From assembly GCF_036906915.1 (NCBI RefSeq), contig NZ_JBAKHX010000001.1:186001-250000 (forward strand): 64,000 nt of DNA, written 5' to 3'. The notes under the pieces were generated by a model, which searched no databases, was not told the DNA's origin, and saw only the letters and a list, made by a program, of their open reading frames with translations. The position numbers were made by a program, and so were the translations under genes. The stretch comes from Phytohabitans sp036906915. GTDB taxonomy: Bacteria; Actinomycetota; Actinomycetes; Mycobacteriales; Micromonosporaceae. Of the stretch, positions 8,711 through 16,949 are shown piece by piece; the first letter of the stretch is position 1, and the number at the start of each line of letters is the position of its first letter.

Positions 8711-8767
8711 GATCAAGGGCAAACGCACGTGGAAAAGAGATCGAACCACGTGCGTTTGGCCTTGATC
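8711..8767 (-). repeat. CACGTG palindromic repeat, copy 2
   Basis: A 57-bp near-perfect palindrome from GATCAAGGGC to CCTTGATC with inner CACGTGG and CCACGTG stems around a short loop. It is inverted relative to copy 1 and ends 67 bp before the 3' end of the leftward SDR gene. A third copy of the same length is at 41370-41426. Confidence 0.88.
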
Positions 8768-8834
8768 GACGGAAGGGGGCGGGCGCGGACGGGCCTGGGG
8801 GCGGAGCGGGGGCGGAGCGGGGACGGAGCGGGGG

Positions 8835-9599
8835 TTAGATGCCGCCGTCCACGTCCAGGGTTTCGCCGGTCAGGTATGCGGAGAGGTCGCTGGCCAGGAA
8901 GACGACCGCGCCGGCCACCTCGTCGGGGGTGCCGAGGCGGCCGAGCGCGGTCAGCTGGCGGTACCGTGCCTCGATCTGGGCACGCTGCTCGGCCGGCATC
9001 CGGCGCTCCACGTCGGTGTCGATGACGCCGGGCGCCACCACGTTGACACGGATCCCACGCGGTCCCAGTTCCTTGGCCAGCGACCGGGTCAACCCCACGA
9101 GGCCCGCCTTCGCTGCCGTGTAGTGACTGCGCAACGGCACGCCTGCCCGCGCACCCCGCGATCCGATGTGGACGATCGAGGCGCCCGGGCCGAGCAGCGG
9201 CAGGCACTTCTGGGTGACCAGGAATGCGCCGGTGAGGTTGGTGTCGAGCACCCGGTGCCACTCCTCCAGCGGCAGCTCCGCGAACGACACGTGGCTGATG
9301 ACCCCGGCGTTGTTGACTACCGTGTGCAGCGTCCCGACGCGTTCCCGGCACTCGTGCACGAGCTGGTCGACCTCCACCGGGTCGGCGACGTCGGCGCGGA
9401 TCAGGTGGTGCTCGCCGCCGATCTCCTTCAACTCTGTCGCCAGCGTGTCCACAGCCTCACCGGGCGTGCGATAGCAGGCGACGACCGTGGCGCCGGCGCG
9501 CGCCAGGCCAAGCGTGATGGCCCGTCCGATGCCGCGGGCACCGCCGGTGACGAGCGCGTTCTTGCCATTCAGCAGAGCGTCCATACCGGACACCGTCAC
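8835..9599 (-). CDS. SDR family oxidoreductase (FabG-like)
   Basis: A 254-aa classical SDR. It shows TGGARGIG for cofactor binding, NNAGV, a catalytic Ser in IGSRGARAG and YTAAK for the Tyr/Lys pair; the C-terminal DVDGGI is the usual FabG-like ending. I place the start at GTG 9599 because a TAGACC -10 box lies 7 nt upstream, the same leaderless layout as several other genes here; ATG 9584 is the alternative. It reduces a keto group or oxidises an alcohol with NAD(P)H. It is transcribed away from a second SDR across the structured repeat element, and its end faces the P450. Confidence 0.9.
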   Translation of the reverse strand: MTVSGMDALLNGKNALVTGGARGIGRAITLGLARAGATVVACYRTPGEAVDTLATELKEIGGEHHLIRADVADPVEVDQLVHECRERVGTLHTVVNNAGVISHVSFAELPLEEWHRVLDTNLTGAFLVTQKCLPLLGPGASIVHIGSRGARAGVPLRSHYTAAKAGLVGLTRSLAKELGPRGIRVNVVAPGVIDTDVERRMPAEQRAQIEARYRQLTALGRLGTPDEVAGAVVFLASDLSAYLTGETLDVDGGI

Positions 9600-9606
9600 A
9601 CCGCCG

Positions 9607-9612
9607 GGTCTA
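9607..9612 (-). promoter_or_regulatory. Putative -10 box, leaderless SDR transcript
   Basis: TAGACC on the minus strand, 7 nt before GTG 9599. I found no convincing -35. Confidence 0.45.
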
Positions 9613-9690
9613 GGAGGCATCCAGGACCGATCGTGCTTGTGTGGACCGGACTACCAGCGAGGTCCTACCGGGCGGGCGCACCCTCGATGC

Positions 9691-9936
9691 ATGACCGTAC
9701 TAGCTGGCACTCGCCGCTCGCGCGGGTCACACGCCCCGAAGCCTCCCTGTAGCCACCAGTCGCTACGGTCGCTGCAATGCTGGCCCGCGCTGCGCGCGGG
9801 CGGCTCGGGCGCTGAAATCCGCCCTGTAGCCGCCAGTCGCTGCGGTCGCTTCGCTCCCTGCGCTTGGTGGCGGCTGCGGGCGGCGCGCCCTCACGGCTCC
9901 CTCCACTTGGTGGCGGCTGCGGGAGGCGGCGCATGA
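9691..9936 (+). repeat. Nested-hairpin repeat element, copy 1 (with 81-codon reading frame)
   Basis: A roughly 185-bp core (about 9749-9932) that recurs at 24435-24683 with about ten mismatches by eye. It contains arms AGCCACCA (9751-9758) and AGCCGCCA (9828-9835) matched by TGGCGGCT at 9868-9875 and 9911-9918, plus an internal CCCGCGC-TGC-GCGCGGG hairpin. An open frame of 81 codons runs through it from ATG 9691; its TGA overlaps the ATG of the next SDR (ATGA). The two copies differ mostly at non-synonymous sites in this frame, so I regard it as a structured element that also supplies the downstream ribosome-binding site (GGGAGG), not a conserved protein gene. Confidence 0.75.
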
Positions 9937-10724
9937 CCCTGCGCACCGCTGTCGTCACCGGGGCCTCTGCCGGCATCGGGGAGGCGTTCGCGGAGGCGCT
10001 CGCCCGCAACGGCGTGGGGCTGGTGCTGGTGGCGCGGCGCCAGGAGCTACTGGAACGGGTCGCCAACCGGCTGCGTGACCGCTATGGCGTACACGTCGAA
10101 GTGCTTGCCGCGGACCTGAGCGAACCGGCGGGCCGCGCCGTGGTCACAGCACGATTGTCCGATTCGGATCATCCGGTCGATCTTCTGGTCAACAACGCCG
10201 GTGCGGGCTCCGGACGGCCGAACCTGCTGGCCGATCAGCCACCGGACCACCTCGACGACACCATCGCGTTGAACGTGACCGCGCTCGTGCAGCTCACCAG
10301 GGCGGCCGTTTCCGCCATGCGGGAGCGGCGGTCCGGCGCCGTGCTCAACGTCGCGTCGGTCGCGGCGTTCCTGCCGCAGCCGCAGGGCGCCGTGTACGCC
10401 GCGACGAAGGCGTTCGTCACGTCGTTCACCGAGACCGTGCACTGCGAGATGCGCCAGTTCGGGGTGCGGGTGGTCGCGGTGTGCCCGGGGTTCACGCGGC
10501 GCGGCGACGCCGCGGAGCGGGGTGGGATGCGGTCGTCGCCGATGCCGGCCTTCCTGTGGCTGGACCGGGAAGCGGTGGTGCGGGACGCCCTGGCGGCGCT
10601 GGCGGCTGGCCGGGTGGTCAGCGTGCCGAGCGCGCGGTACCGGCTGCTGCTGGGCGCGGCCCGGCTGCTGCCCCGCCGGGCGCTGCGCCGCGGCTTCGAA
10701 AGGCTCTGGGCGGCGCCCCGCTGA
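9933..10724 (+). CDS. SDR family oxidoreductase (DltE/YqjQ-like)
   Basis: A 263-aa SDR with TGASAGIG, NNAGAG, the catalytic Ser in NVASVAAF and YAATK. The C-terminal part (VVAVCPGFTRR and a basic tail) resembles the DltE-like SDRs of unknown substrate and not the FabG type at 8835-9599. The start ATG 9933 has GGGAGG 6 nt upstream; both lie in the repeat element, so translation of this gene depends on it. It is followed after 16 nt by the NYN-domain gene, which seems to have its own promoter. Confidence 0.88.
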   Translation: MTLRTAVVTGASAGIGEAFAEALARNGVGLVLVARRQELLERVANRLRDRYGVHVEVLAADLSEPAGRAVVTARLSDSDHPVDLLVNNAGAGSGRPNLLADQPPDHLDDTIALNVTALVQLTRAAVSAMRERRSGAVLNVASVAAFLPQPQGAVYAATKAFVTSFTETVHCEMRQFGVRVVAVCPGFTRRGDAAERGGMRSSPMPAFLWLDREAVVRDALAALAAGRVVSVPSARYRLLLGAARLLPRRALRRGFERLWAAPR

Positions 10725-10727
10725 GCG

Positions 10728-10733
10728 TAGGCT
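10728..10733 (+). promoter_or_regulatory. Putative -10 box, leaderless NYN-gene transcript
   Basis: TAGGCT, starting 3 bp after the preceding SDR stop and 7 nt before GTG 10741. There is no ribosome-binding site between box and start. Confidence 0.45.
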
Positions 10734-10740
10734 GGCTCGC

Positions 10741-11805
10741 GTGGATCAAGAAGATCGCATCGCCCTGTTCCTGGACTACGAGAATCTCGCGTTGGGGGCT
10801 CGCGACCGCGGCGGCATGACCTTCGATTTCCGGCCCATCGCCGACGCCCTGGCGGAGCGGGGGCGGGTGGTGGTGCGCCGGGCGTACGCCGACTGGTCGT
10901 TCTTCGACGAGGACCGCCGGATGCTCACCCGGTCGCACGTCGAGCTGATCGAGATGCCCCAGCGGATGGGCGCCTCGCGCAAGAACGCGGCCGACATCAA
11001 GATGGCCGTCGACGCGGTGGAGTTGGCCTTCGAGCGCGAATACATCTCGACGTTCGTCATCTGTACGGGTGACAGCGACTTCACCCCGCTGGTCCACAAG
11101 CTGCGCGAGCTCAACAAGCGCGTCATCGGGGTCGGTGTCGAGAACTCCACGTCCGCGCTGCTTCCGCCCGCGTGTGACGAGTTTCTCTATTACGACCGGC
11201 TGGAGGGCGTCGACATTCCGGCCGCGCGTGGCCGGCGCGCCCGGCCGGCACGGCCGCCCGAGCCAGACCCGCGGCGGGTGGAGCAGGAGCCAGAGCCGCA
11301 GCCGGACGCTGCAGAGCCGGCCCGCGACGTCGATTCCCTGGCCGTCCTGGTCGCCCAGACGGTGGCGGGCCTGCAGGGCAGCTCCAGCGGTGCGGTGACC
11401 GCCTCGACGCTTAAGCGGACCCTGCTCCGGAAGGACCCGACGTTCAGCGAGTCCGACTACGGGTTTCGGACCTTCGGGGAGCTGCTGCGGCACCTCGCCG
11501 AGCACAACGTGATCGAGTTGGCTGAGGGGCCCGCCAAGGGCGACCCAGAGGCGTCACTGCCCGAACACGGCGATCGGGAGGCGGCGTTCGCGCTGTTACG
11601 CTCCGTGGTGCTCGACCTGACCAGCGGAAAGGGCGCACTGGCGCTGTCCGGTCTCAAGAACCAGGTACGCAGGGCGCGGCCGGACTTCAGCGAGAAGAAG
11701 CTCGGCTACCGCAGCTTCCTCCAGTTCTGCAAGGCGGCCGCCACGAGCGGGTCGGTCCGCCTGGAGTGGAGCCCCGAGGCCGACGACTATCTGGTCACGG
11801 CATAA
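10741..11805 (+). CDS. NYN domain protein with two OST-HTH/LOTUS domains (putative RNase)
   Basis: A 354-aa protein. Residues ~1-150 form a PIN-like NYN domain with acidic catalytic residues in FLDYEN, NAADIKMAVDA and TGDSDFTPL. A Pro/Glu/Arg-rich linker (~155-195) follows, then two LOTUS/OST-HTH-like repeats, each with a DYGFRTFGELL or LGYRSFLQF signature and a preceding SGLK/ASTLK helix. NYN domains cut RNA and LOTUS domains bind RNA (often G-rich or structured), so it is likely a metal-dependent RNA nuclease acting in the cytoplasm. The GTG start follows a -10 box directly. Its target is unknown. Confidence 0.9.
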   Translation: MDQEDRIALFLDYENLALGARDRGGMTFDFRPIADALAERGRVVVRRAYADWSFFDEDRRMLTRSHVELIEMPQRMGASRKNAADIKMAVDAVELAFEREYISTFVICTGDSDFTPLVHKLRELNKRVIGVGVENSTSALLPPACDEFLYYDRLEGVDIPAARGRRARPARPPEPDPRRVEQEPEPQPDAAEPARDVDSLAVLVAQTVAGLQGSSSGAVTASTLKRTLLRKDPTFSESDYGFRTFGELLRHLAEHNVIELAEGPAKGDPEASLPEHGDREAAFALLRSVVLDLTSGKGALALSGLKNQVRRARPDFSEKKLGYRSFLQFCKAAATSGSVRLEWSPEADDYLVTA

Positions 11806-11831
11806 GCTGGCCGCTGACCCAAGGAGTTCCG

Positions 11832-12539
11832 ATGCCGCTTACCCCGGCCGATGTGCACAACGTCGCCTTCAAGAAGCCTCCGATTGGCAAGCGGGGGTTC
11901 GACGAGGAAGAGGTCGACGCCTTCCTCGACGAGGTCGAGCGCGAGCTCGCCCGCCTGATCGAGGAGAACAACCAGCTGCGCGCGCAGGTCGAGCGCGGCG
12001 GCTCCTACGGCGGCCTGTCCGCCGGCTCAGACGACGAGCCGCGTATGGTCGCGGAGCTCAGCCGGATGAAGTCGCAGCTCGACCGGCTCCAGCGCGACGC
12101 GGCAGCGGCCGACCAGGCCGCGCGGGCCATGCAGGCCGAGCTCGACCAGGTGCGCGGCATGGGCGGCCCGGCCGGCGGTGCCGGCGGCGACAGTGACCAG
12201 GCCGTACGCGTGCTGATGATGGCCCAGCGCACGGCCGACGACCACGTCGTCGACGCACGGCGCGAGGCCGAAGGGCTGCTGTCCGACGCCCGGGCCAGGG
12301 CCGCCGAGGTCACCGGCGACGCGCGCGCCAAGGCCGACGCGCTGGAGCGCGACGCGCGCCAACGGCACCAGGAGGCGATGGGCGGCCTCGACGCGAAGCG
12401 CACCGCGACGCTGAAGCACATCGAGGAGCTCGAAAACTTCGAGCGCGAGTACCGCACCCGGCTGATGGCCTACCTGGAGAGCCAGTTGCGCGACCACGGC
12501 GCCCCCGGCCAGGCGGCCCAGGAGCAGCTCACCTCTTAG
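11832..12539 (+). CDS. DivIVA domain-containing protein
   Basis: A 235-aa protein beginning MPLTPADVHNVAFKKPPIGK, the DivIVA membrane-binding N-terminus, with the GFDEEEVDAFLDEV coiled-coil start. A Gly-rich break near residues 55-65 and another near 115-120 separate helices; the C-terminal half is a long Ala/Arg/Glu coiled coil. In actinomycetes DivIVA/Wag31 marks poles and hyphal tips and directs apical growth; this protein is shorter than typical Wag31 and not in the division cluster, so it may be a paralogue. RBS AAGGAG is 7 nt before the ATG. Its stop overlaps that of the convergent KAS III gene. Confidence 0.88.
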   Translation: MPLTPADVHNVAFKKPPIGKRGFDEEEVDAFLDEVERELARLIEENNQLRAQVERGGSYGGLSAGSDDEPRMVAELSRMKSQLDRLQRDAAAADQAARAMQAELDQVRGMGGPAGGAGGDSDQAVRVLMMAQRTADDHVVDARREAEGLLSDARARAAEVTGDARAKADALERDARQRHQEAMGGLDAKRTATLKHIEELENFEREYRTRLMAYLESQLRDHGAPGQAAQEQLTS

Positions 12540-13516
12540 GGCAGGTGGGCCACCTGAGCGGCATACACCAATCCGGAACCGAAGCCGATCAGCAGCGCGC
12601 TCGCGCCGTGCGCCACCTCGCCCGACTCCATCAGCGCGTCGATCGCGAGCGGTATCGACGCGGCTGAGGTGTTTCCGCTGTATCGGATGTCGCGGGCGAC
12701 CGCGACCTCGGGCGGCAGAGCCAGCTTGGCCGCGATGGCGTCGGTGATGAGCTCGTTGGCCTGGTGCGGCACGAACGCGCCGAGCTGATCGATCCGCAGC
12801 CCGGCCCGCTCGACCGCGGTGCGCGCCACCTCGCCGAGCTGACCGGTGGCCCAGCGAAACACCCGCCACCCCGACATGCCCAGCACCGGCCATGGGGTGG
12901 CCGGATCGCGCAGGTCCCGCGTCCAGTACCCGGTCATGCCGACGGCGGTGCGGCGGGACCCGTCACTGCCCCAGACGACCGGGCCGATCCGCGGCGTGTC
13001 GGACGGGCCCACCACCACGGCGCCCGCACCGTCGGCGAACAGGAACGCGGTCGCCGGGTCGCCGTGGTCGAGGATGTCGGTCACCCGCTCCGCGCCCAGC
13101 AGCAGCACGTACTCCGCGGAGCCGGCGCGGACCAGGTCGCTGGCCAGCGCAAGGCCGTAGCAGAAGCCCGCGCACGCGGCGCTGATGTCGAGCGCGCCGG
13201 CCGGCTCGACGCCGAGCTGGTGTGCCACCTCGGTGGCCAGCGCCGGCATCTGAGTCAGGTGCGTCGTGGTGGCGGCGATGACGCAACCGACGTCGCCCGC
13301 GCTCACGCCCGCGGCGGCAAGGGCCTTGCCGGCCGCTTCCAGCGACATCGCGGTCAGCGTCTCGTCCGGTCCCGCGTACCGTCGACTGTGGATGCCCGAG
13401 CGGCGCTCGATCCACTCCGCCGTTACGCCGATCCGCGCGGCGATCTCGTCGTTGCCGACCACGCGCCGCGGGCGGTACGCGCCGACACCCAGTATCCGGC
13501 TACCCCTGCTCGTCAC
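12536..13516 (-). CDS. 3-oxoacyl-ACP synthase III (KAS III/FabH-like)
   Basis: A 326-aa thiolase-fold enzyme. The catalytic triad is visible: Cys115 in SAACAGFCYG, His in FVPHQAN and Asn in YSGNTSAAS. The TEWIERRSGIHSRR segment and the GFGSGLVYA ending are FabH-like. It condenses an acyl-CoA starter with malonyl-ACP, or acts as an acyltransferase. GTG 13516 follows GAGAG. It stands alone, without ACP or FabD, and next to polyketide-type accessory genes, so starter-unit priming for a natural product is as likely as a role in fatty acid synthesis. Its 3' end overlaps the DivIVA-domain gene by 4 nt. Confidence 0.92.
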   Translation of the reverse strand: MTSRGSRILGVGAYRPRRVVGNDEIAARIGVTAEWIERRSGIHSRRYAGPDETLTAMSLEAAGKALAAAGVSAGDVGCVIAATTTHLTQMPALATEVAHQLGVEPAGALDISAACAGFCYGLALASDLVRAGSAEYVLLLGAERVTDILDHGDPATAFLFADGAGAVVVGPSDTPRIGPVVWGSDGSRRTAVGMTGYWTRDLRDPATPWPVLGMSGWRVFRWATGQLGEVARTAVERAGLRIDQLGAFVPHQANELITDAIAAKLALPPEVAVARDIRYSGNTSAASIPLAIDALMESGEVAHGASALLIGFGSGLVYAAQVAHLP

Positions 13517-13640
13517 CTCTCGACCGTCGCAGCGCGGGCTCGGGTGCGGGTCGAAGACCGGTCCACCGGCGGCTCGATCCGGGTTCGAGCGGCGCGTGTG
13601 AACCTGCGATCAGCGACCGTCGACAGTGGGAGGTGGGCCG

Positions 13641-14108
13641 ATGCTGGCCAGCATCGCTGGTGCCGTCGCGGTGATCTGCACCGGCGTGGTGTGTGGCGTC
13701 TTCGTGGCTGTCGCGGTCAGCGTGGTGCCGACGCTGGCCAGCCTGCCGCCGGAGCGCTACGTGGAGATACACCAGCGGCTCGGCCAGGGCTACCACCCGC
13801 TGATGCCGATCGTCGTGCTCGGCGGGCTCGTCGCCAACCTGGCGGCGATCCCGCTGGCCGCCGGAGCGGCGCCGCGCACCGCGTACGCCACGGCCGTCGT
13901 GGCGCTGCTCGGCGTGCAGGTCGTCTCGCACCTGCGAAACGAGCGCATCAACCGGCGTGTACGTGCCGTGCGGCCACTGGCGGTACCGGTCGGGTGGCCG
14001 GACCCGCGCCCGGCGTGGCGCGGCTGGCACCTGGTGCGCACCCTGTTCGCCGTCCTGGCACTGGCCGCCGACGCGGTCGGCCTGGCTCTGCTCACCACGC
14101 ACGGCTAG
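13641..14108 (+). CDS. DUF1772-type integral membrane protein
   Basis: A 155-aa membrane protein with an N-terminal hydrophobic helix, a middle pair of helices and a C-terminal helix (four in all). The LPPERYVEIHQRLGQGYHP loop and the following MPIVVL helix fit the DUF1772/anthrone-oxygenase-like family, members of which occur in aromatic polyketide clusters, where some oxidise anthrones. RBS GGGAGG precedes ATG 13641. It is the first gene of a rightward operon with SchA/CurD and SCP-2 genes. Confidence 0.75.
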   Translation: MLASIAGAVAVICTGVVCGVFVAVAVSVVPTLASLPPERYVEIHQRLGQGYHPLMPIVVLGGLVANLAAIPLAAGAAPRTAYATAVVALLGVQVVSHLRNERINRRVRAVRPLAVPVGWPDPRPAWRGWHLVRTLFAVLALAADAVGLALLTTHG

Positions 14109-14124
14109 TTCCTGGGAGGATCCG

Positions 14125-14868
14125 ATGACCTTCGCGGCAATCACGTATCCGGTGGCCTTCGGCCACGAGGAGGAGATCGCGGACATCTTCTCCCGGCGCA
14201 ACTTCAAGCGCGCCAACTCGCCGATCCTGCGCAACGCGGCCGGCGAGCGGGTGGGCATGCTGATGGGCACCGGGCTGTTCATCCGGCACGACCGGATGGC
14301 GCGCCTCATCCAGTTCCGCGGCGACGTCGACGACGTGGCCCGGCACATGGCGATGCAGGAGGGCGTGCAGGAGGCGGAACGGCGGCTGGCGCCGCTGCTG
14401 CGGGAGCCCCGCGACACCACGACGGTGGAGGGGTTCCTGGCGTACTTCTCGCGCAGCCTCATGCGCTGTGTCACCCAGTCCATCGTGGACGACCAGCCGA
14501 TCGCCGGCCTGTACGCCACGTCGGCCACGCTGGCCGAGCACGACGGCGGGGACGACGTCGACGTGCTGCTCAAGGAGCTGGTCGGCGAGCAGTGGGCGGC
14601 CGCCGGCGGCCCGATCGTGGCCACCGCCGCCTTCCGCCACAGCCGCACCGTGCTGCGGATCGTCCAGTACGAGGACGGCGCGTGGGAGCAGGCGCTCGCC
14701 ACGCTCGCCGCCGACCCCGACGTGGTGGCCGGCGAACGGCGGCTCGCCGCGCACCTCGTGTCGACGCCCGCACCGGCCGACGGTGCGACCTTCGCGGCGG
14801 CGCTGCGCACCAGCGGCATGCGCTGCCTGTCTCAGCTCTCGATCGCGGGGATGCGGTTCGCCAAATGA
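14125..14868 (+). CDS. SchA/CurD-like domain protein
   Basis: A 247-aa protein with the SchA/CurD signature near the N-terminus (TYPVAFGHEEEIADIF, then FKRANSPILRN), which looks like a ferredoxin-fold dimeric alpha/beta barrel. A second, weaker repeat covers the C-terminal half (RTVLRIVQYEDG...RRLAAHL), suggesting an internal duplication. SchA/CurD proteins occur in spore-pigment (whiE-type) and other aromatic polyketide clusters. RBS GGGAGG is ideally spaced. The gene is 16 nt after DUF1772 and followed by the SCP-2 gene. Confidence 0.82.
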   Translation: MTFAAITYPVAFGHEEEIADIFSRRNFKRANSPILRNAAGERVGMLMGTGLFIRHDRMARLIQFRGDVDDVARHMAMQEGVQEAERRLAPLLREPRDTTTVEGFLAYFSRSLMRCVTQSIVDDQPIAGLYATSATLAEHDGGDDVDVLLKELVGEQWAAAGGPIVATAAFRHSRTVLRIVQYEDGAWEQALATLAADPDVVAGERRLAAHLVSTPAPADGATFAAALRTSGMRCLSQLSIAGMRFAK

Positions 14869-14951
14869 ACGGAACGCTCCCAGCACGGCTCCACCCGGAC
14901 ACCAGCACGCACCGTGAAGGTGGGTGCACACCCAATACGGAGGTGACAAGC

Positions 14952-15383
14952 ATGACCAGCGTGGTCAACGAGCGCTTCGAGCAGATCCGGAAGACGGTCG
15001 ACTCGACGCCGGCGAAGAAGCTTACCGAGACGCTGATCGGCCAGGGTCTCACCAGCGCGGAGATCCTGGAGGCCATGTTCGCGATGTACCGCGAGAGCTT
15101 CTCGCCGGAACGCGCGCTGGGCGAGCACGGCAAGTTCGAGTTCTGCATCAGCACACCCGACGGGCCGATCAGCTACGCCCTCTCGGTCGACGACGGCACG
15201 TGCGCCATCGGGCCCGGCACGTCGCCGGACGCGACGTCGGTCATCAGCATGTCACTGTCGGACTTCCTGCGCCTGTCGCTGGGCAAGGCCAACGGCGCGA
15301 TGCTGGCGATGACCGGACGCATCAAGGTGAAGGGTGACACGGTCGCGGCGATGTCCATCCGGGACTGGTTCCCGACCGAGTAG
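14952..15383 (+). CDS. SCP-2 sterol-transfer family protein
   Basis: A 143-aa protein. The C-terminal ~90 residues match the SCP-2 fold: FEFCISTPDGPISYALSVDD, then SVISMSLSDFLRLSLGK and the final GRIKVKGD strand. The N-terminal helical 40 residues are extra. The domain binds lipids or polyketide-like hydrophobic ligands in the cytoplasm. RBS GGAGGTG precedes ATG 14952. It ends the operon and is closed by a strong hairpin. With SchA/CurD next door it may hold or present an aromatic intermediate. Confidence 0.85.
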   Translation: MTSVVNERFEQIRKTVDSTPAKKLTETLIGQGLTSAEILEAMFAMYRESFSPERALGEHGKFEFCISTPDGPISYALSVDDGTCAIGPGTSPDATSVISMSLSDFLRLSLGKANGAMLAMTGRIKVKGDTVAAMSIRDWFPTE

Positions 15384-15415
15384 CACGCGGTAGTGATACG
15401 TCGGCGACACTGTGC

Positions 15416-15445
15416 GGAGGCGGGCGGCGTGGGACGCCCGCCTCC
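15416..15445. terminator. Rho-independent-like terminator, probably bidirectional
   Basis: GGAGGCGGGCG (15416-15426) and its exact complement CGCCCGCCTCC (15435-15445) around an 8-nt loop, between the convergent SCP-2 and monooxygenase genes. There is no real U-tract, as often in actinomycetes. Confidence 0.8.
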
Positions 15446-15452
15446 TTCGTGT

Positions 15453-16949
15453 CTACCGGTCGAGCAGGCTCGCCAGGGCGGCCGCGGCGCCGTCGGCGCT
15501 CTCGCCCTGCCAGGCGACGAACCCGTCGGGGCGCACGAGAATCGCCCCTCCCAGCGGGCTTCCGTGGTGCACGCGCACGCCGTCCACCGAGGGCGCCGCG
15601 GCGCCCTCGACCAGAAGCGTGAAGCCGTTGGGGTCGACGAGGTCCAACGTGGACCGCCCGTCCTCCAGCCACGCGTGCGGTAGTCGCGTACCCGGACCGC
15701 CGTCGCCGGTCACGTCGAACACCCCAGCGTCCGTCCCGGCGCCGTACCGGTAACCGAACATCACCACCGGGTCGGGGACGATGCCGGCGGCGATCCGCGA
15801 GTCGACCGCCCGCACCAGCCGGGGCCTGTCCTGCGACCGCCGCACCGCCTGCTCGACCGTGCGGCGGGCCACCGGCAGCCGCTCGGACTCGTAGCTGTCG
15901 AGCAGTGCCGGCCCGGCGTCGCCGCGCAGCACGGCGGCGAGCTTCCAGCACAGGTTGTGCGCGTCCTGGATGCCGGTATTGGAGCCGAACGCGCCGGTCG
16001 GCGGCATCACGTGCGCCGCGTCGCCAGCCAGGAACGCCCGGCCCACCCGCATCCGCTCGGCCACCGTGCCGGACGCCTCCCACGGCAGCACCGCGATCAC
16101 CTCCGGGTCAAGGTCGGGCACGCCCGCGGCCGCCCGGATCAGCTCGACGTGCCGCTCACGCGGCCAGTCGAGCACGTCCTCGTCTTCCGGGTCGACCGGC
16201 ACGTGCAGCAGCCACCGCTCGGCGTTGTCTACCGGCACGAGCGCGCCCATCACGTCGTCGTTCACCACGTATCCGAGCACGAACCGCCGCCCGCGCAACG
16301 GCTCGCGCAGGTCAGCGCGGAAGTACATGCTCAGGTAGTGCGCGAGCGTGCCGTGGCCGGTCCTGCCGATGCCGAGCGTGGTGCGGATCGGGCTGGCGAC
16401 GCCGTCGGCGGCGATGAGGTACCGGGCGCGCACCGCGCGGTCGGCACCGTCGACGCGGAGGGTGGCGTACACCGCGTCGTCGTCCTGGTCCCATGAGGAC
16501 AGTGCGGTGCCGAAGCGCACGTCGGCGCCGTGCCGCCGGGCCGCGTCGCGCAGGATCGGCTCCAGCTCGTCCTGGTCGCACAGGCACCACCGGGCCGGAC
16601 TGAGCGCGCTCCAGTCGGCGCGCAGGCCGAGCAGGTACGGCTGGTCCAGCTCGGCGATCTGCTCACCGGCCAGGCTGGTCATCGCGAGCACGCCGTCGTT
16701 GTCGACCAGCGCCCGCGCCGACGGCGTGTCCCGCATCGCCTCCTCGATCGCCGGGTCGCAGCCGCGCAGGATCTCCACGGTGCGCGGGTTGACGCCGCGG
16801 GCGCGCGGATGCACCGACGTCGCCGGGTGGCGCTCGACGAGCGTGACGTCGACACCGGCCCGGGCCAGGAACAGCGCGCTCGACAGGCCTACCAGGCCGC
16901 CGCCGACCACGAGCACATCGGTCTTTTCCACAGCCGACACCCCTTTCAC
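15453..16949 (-). CDS. FAD-dependent monooxygenase (UbiH/PgaE class)
   Basis: A 498-aa class A monooxygenase. VVGGGLVGLSSALFLARAG is the N-terminal dinucleotide fold, GRAFLAGDAAHVMPP the second FAD motif, and FGSNTGIQDAHNLCWKLA the following helix; the tail AILVRPDGFVAW closes a thioredoxin-like domain. It is distinct from the enzyme at 1389-2891. GTG 16949 overlaps the SARP stop as GTGA; GTG 16931 with an upstream AAAGGGG is an alternative. Coupled translation with a pathway-type activator suggests a role in the same pathway. Confidence 0.9.
   Translation of the reverse strand: MKGVSAVEKTDVLVVGGGLVGLSSALFLARAGVDVTLVERHPATSVHPRARGVNPRTVEILRGCDPAIEEAMRDTPSARALVDNDGVLAMTSLAGEQIAELDQPYLLGLRADWSALSPARWCLCDQDELEPILRDAARRHGADVRFGTALSSWDQDDDAVYATLRVDGADRAVRARYLIAADGVASPIRTTLGIGRTGHGTLAHYLSMYFRADLREPLRGRRFVLGYVVNDDVMGALVPVDNAERWLLHVPVDPEDEDVLDWPRERHVELIRAAAGVPDLDPEVIAVLPWEASGTVAERMRVGRAFLAGDAAHVMPPTGAFGSNTGIQDAHNLCWKLAAVLRGDAGPALLDSYESERLPVARRTVEQAVRRSQDRPRLVRAVDSRIAAGIVPDPVVMFGYRYGAGTDAGVFDVTGDGGPGTRLPHAWLEDGRSTLDLVDPNGFTLLVEGAAAPSVDGVRVHHGSPLGGAILVRPDGFVAWQGESADGAAAALASLLDR

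Larger units (their letters stand above)
8118..8834. other. 717-bp non-coding gap with palindromic repeats
   Basis: Between two convergent genes. No frame resembles a known protein or has a convincing ribosome-binding site. It contains two inverted copies of the CACGTG palindromic repeat (8142-8217 and 8711-8767), which bracket about 490 bp, and an internal hairpin at 8301-8334. Confidence 0.7.

Noticed and set aside
9691..9936. Repeat-borne 81-codon frame as a real conserved small protein
   Set aside because: Most differences between the two copies change the amino acid, and the protein is an Arg/Ala/Gly-rich translation of hairpins. I kept it as a repeat, with translation left open.
12536..13516. 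KAS III as evidence of a type II PKS in the window
   Set aside because: No KS-alpha/CLF pair or ACP is present; KAS III alone does not make a minimal PKS.
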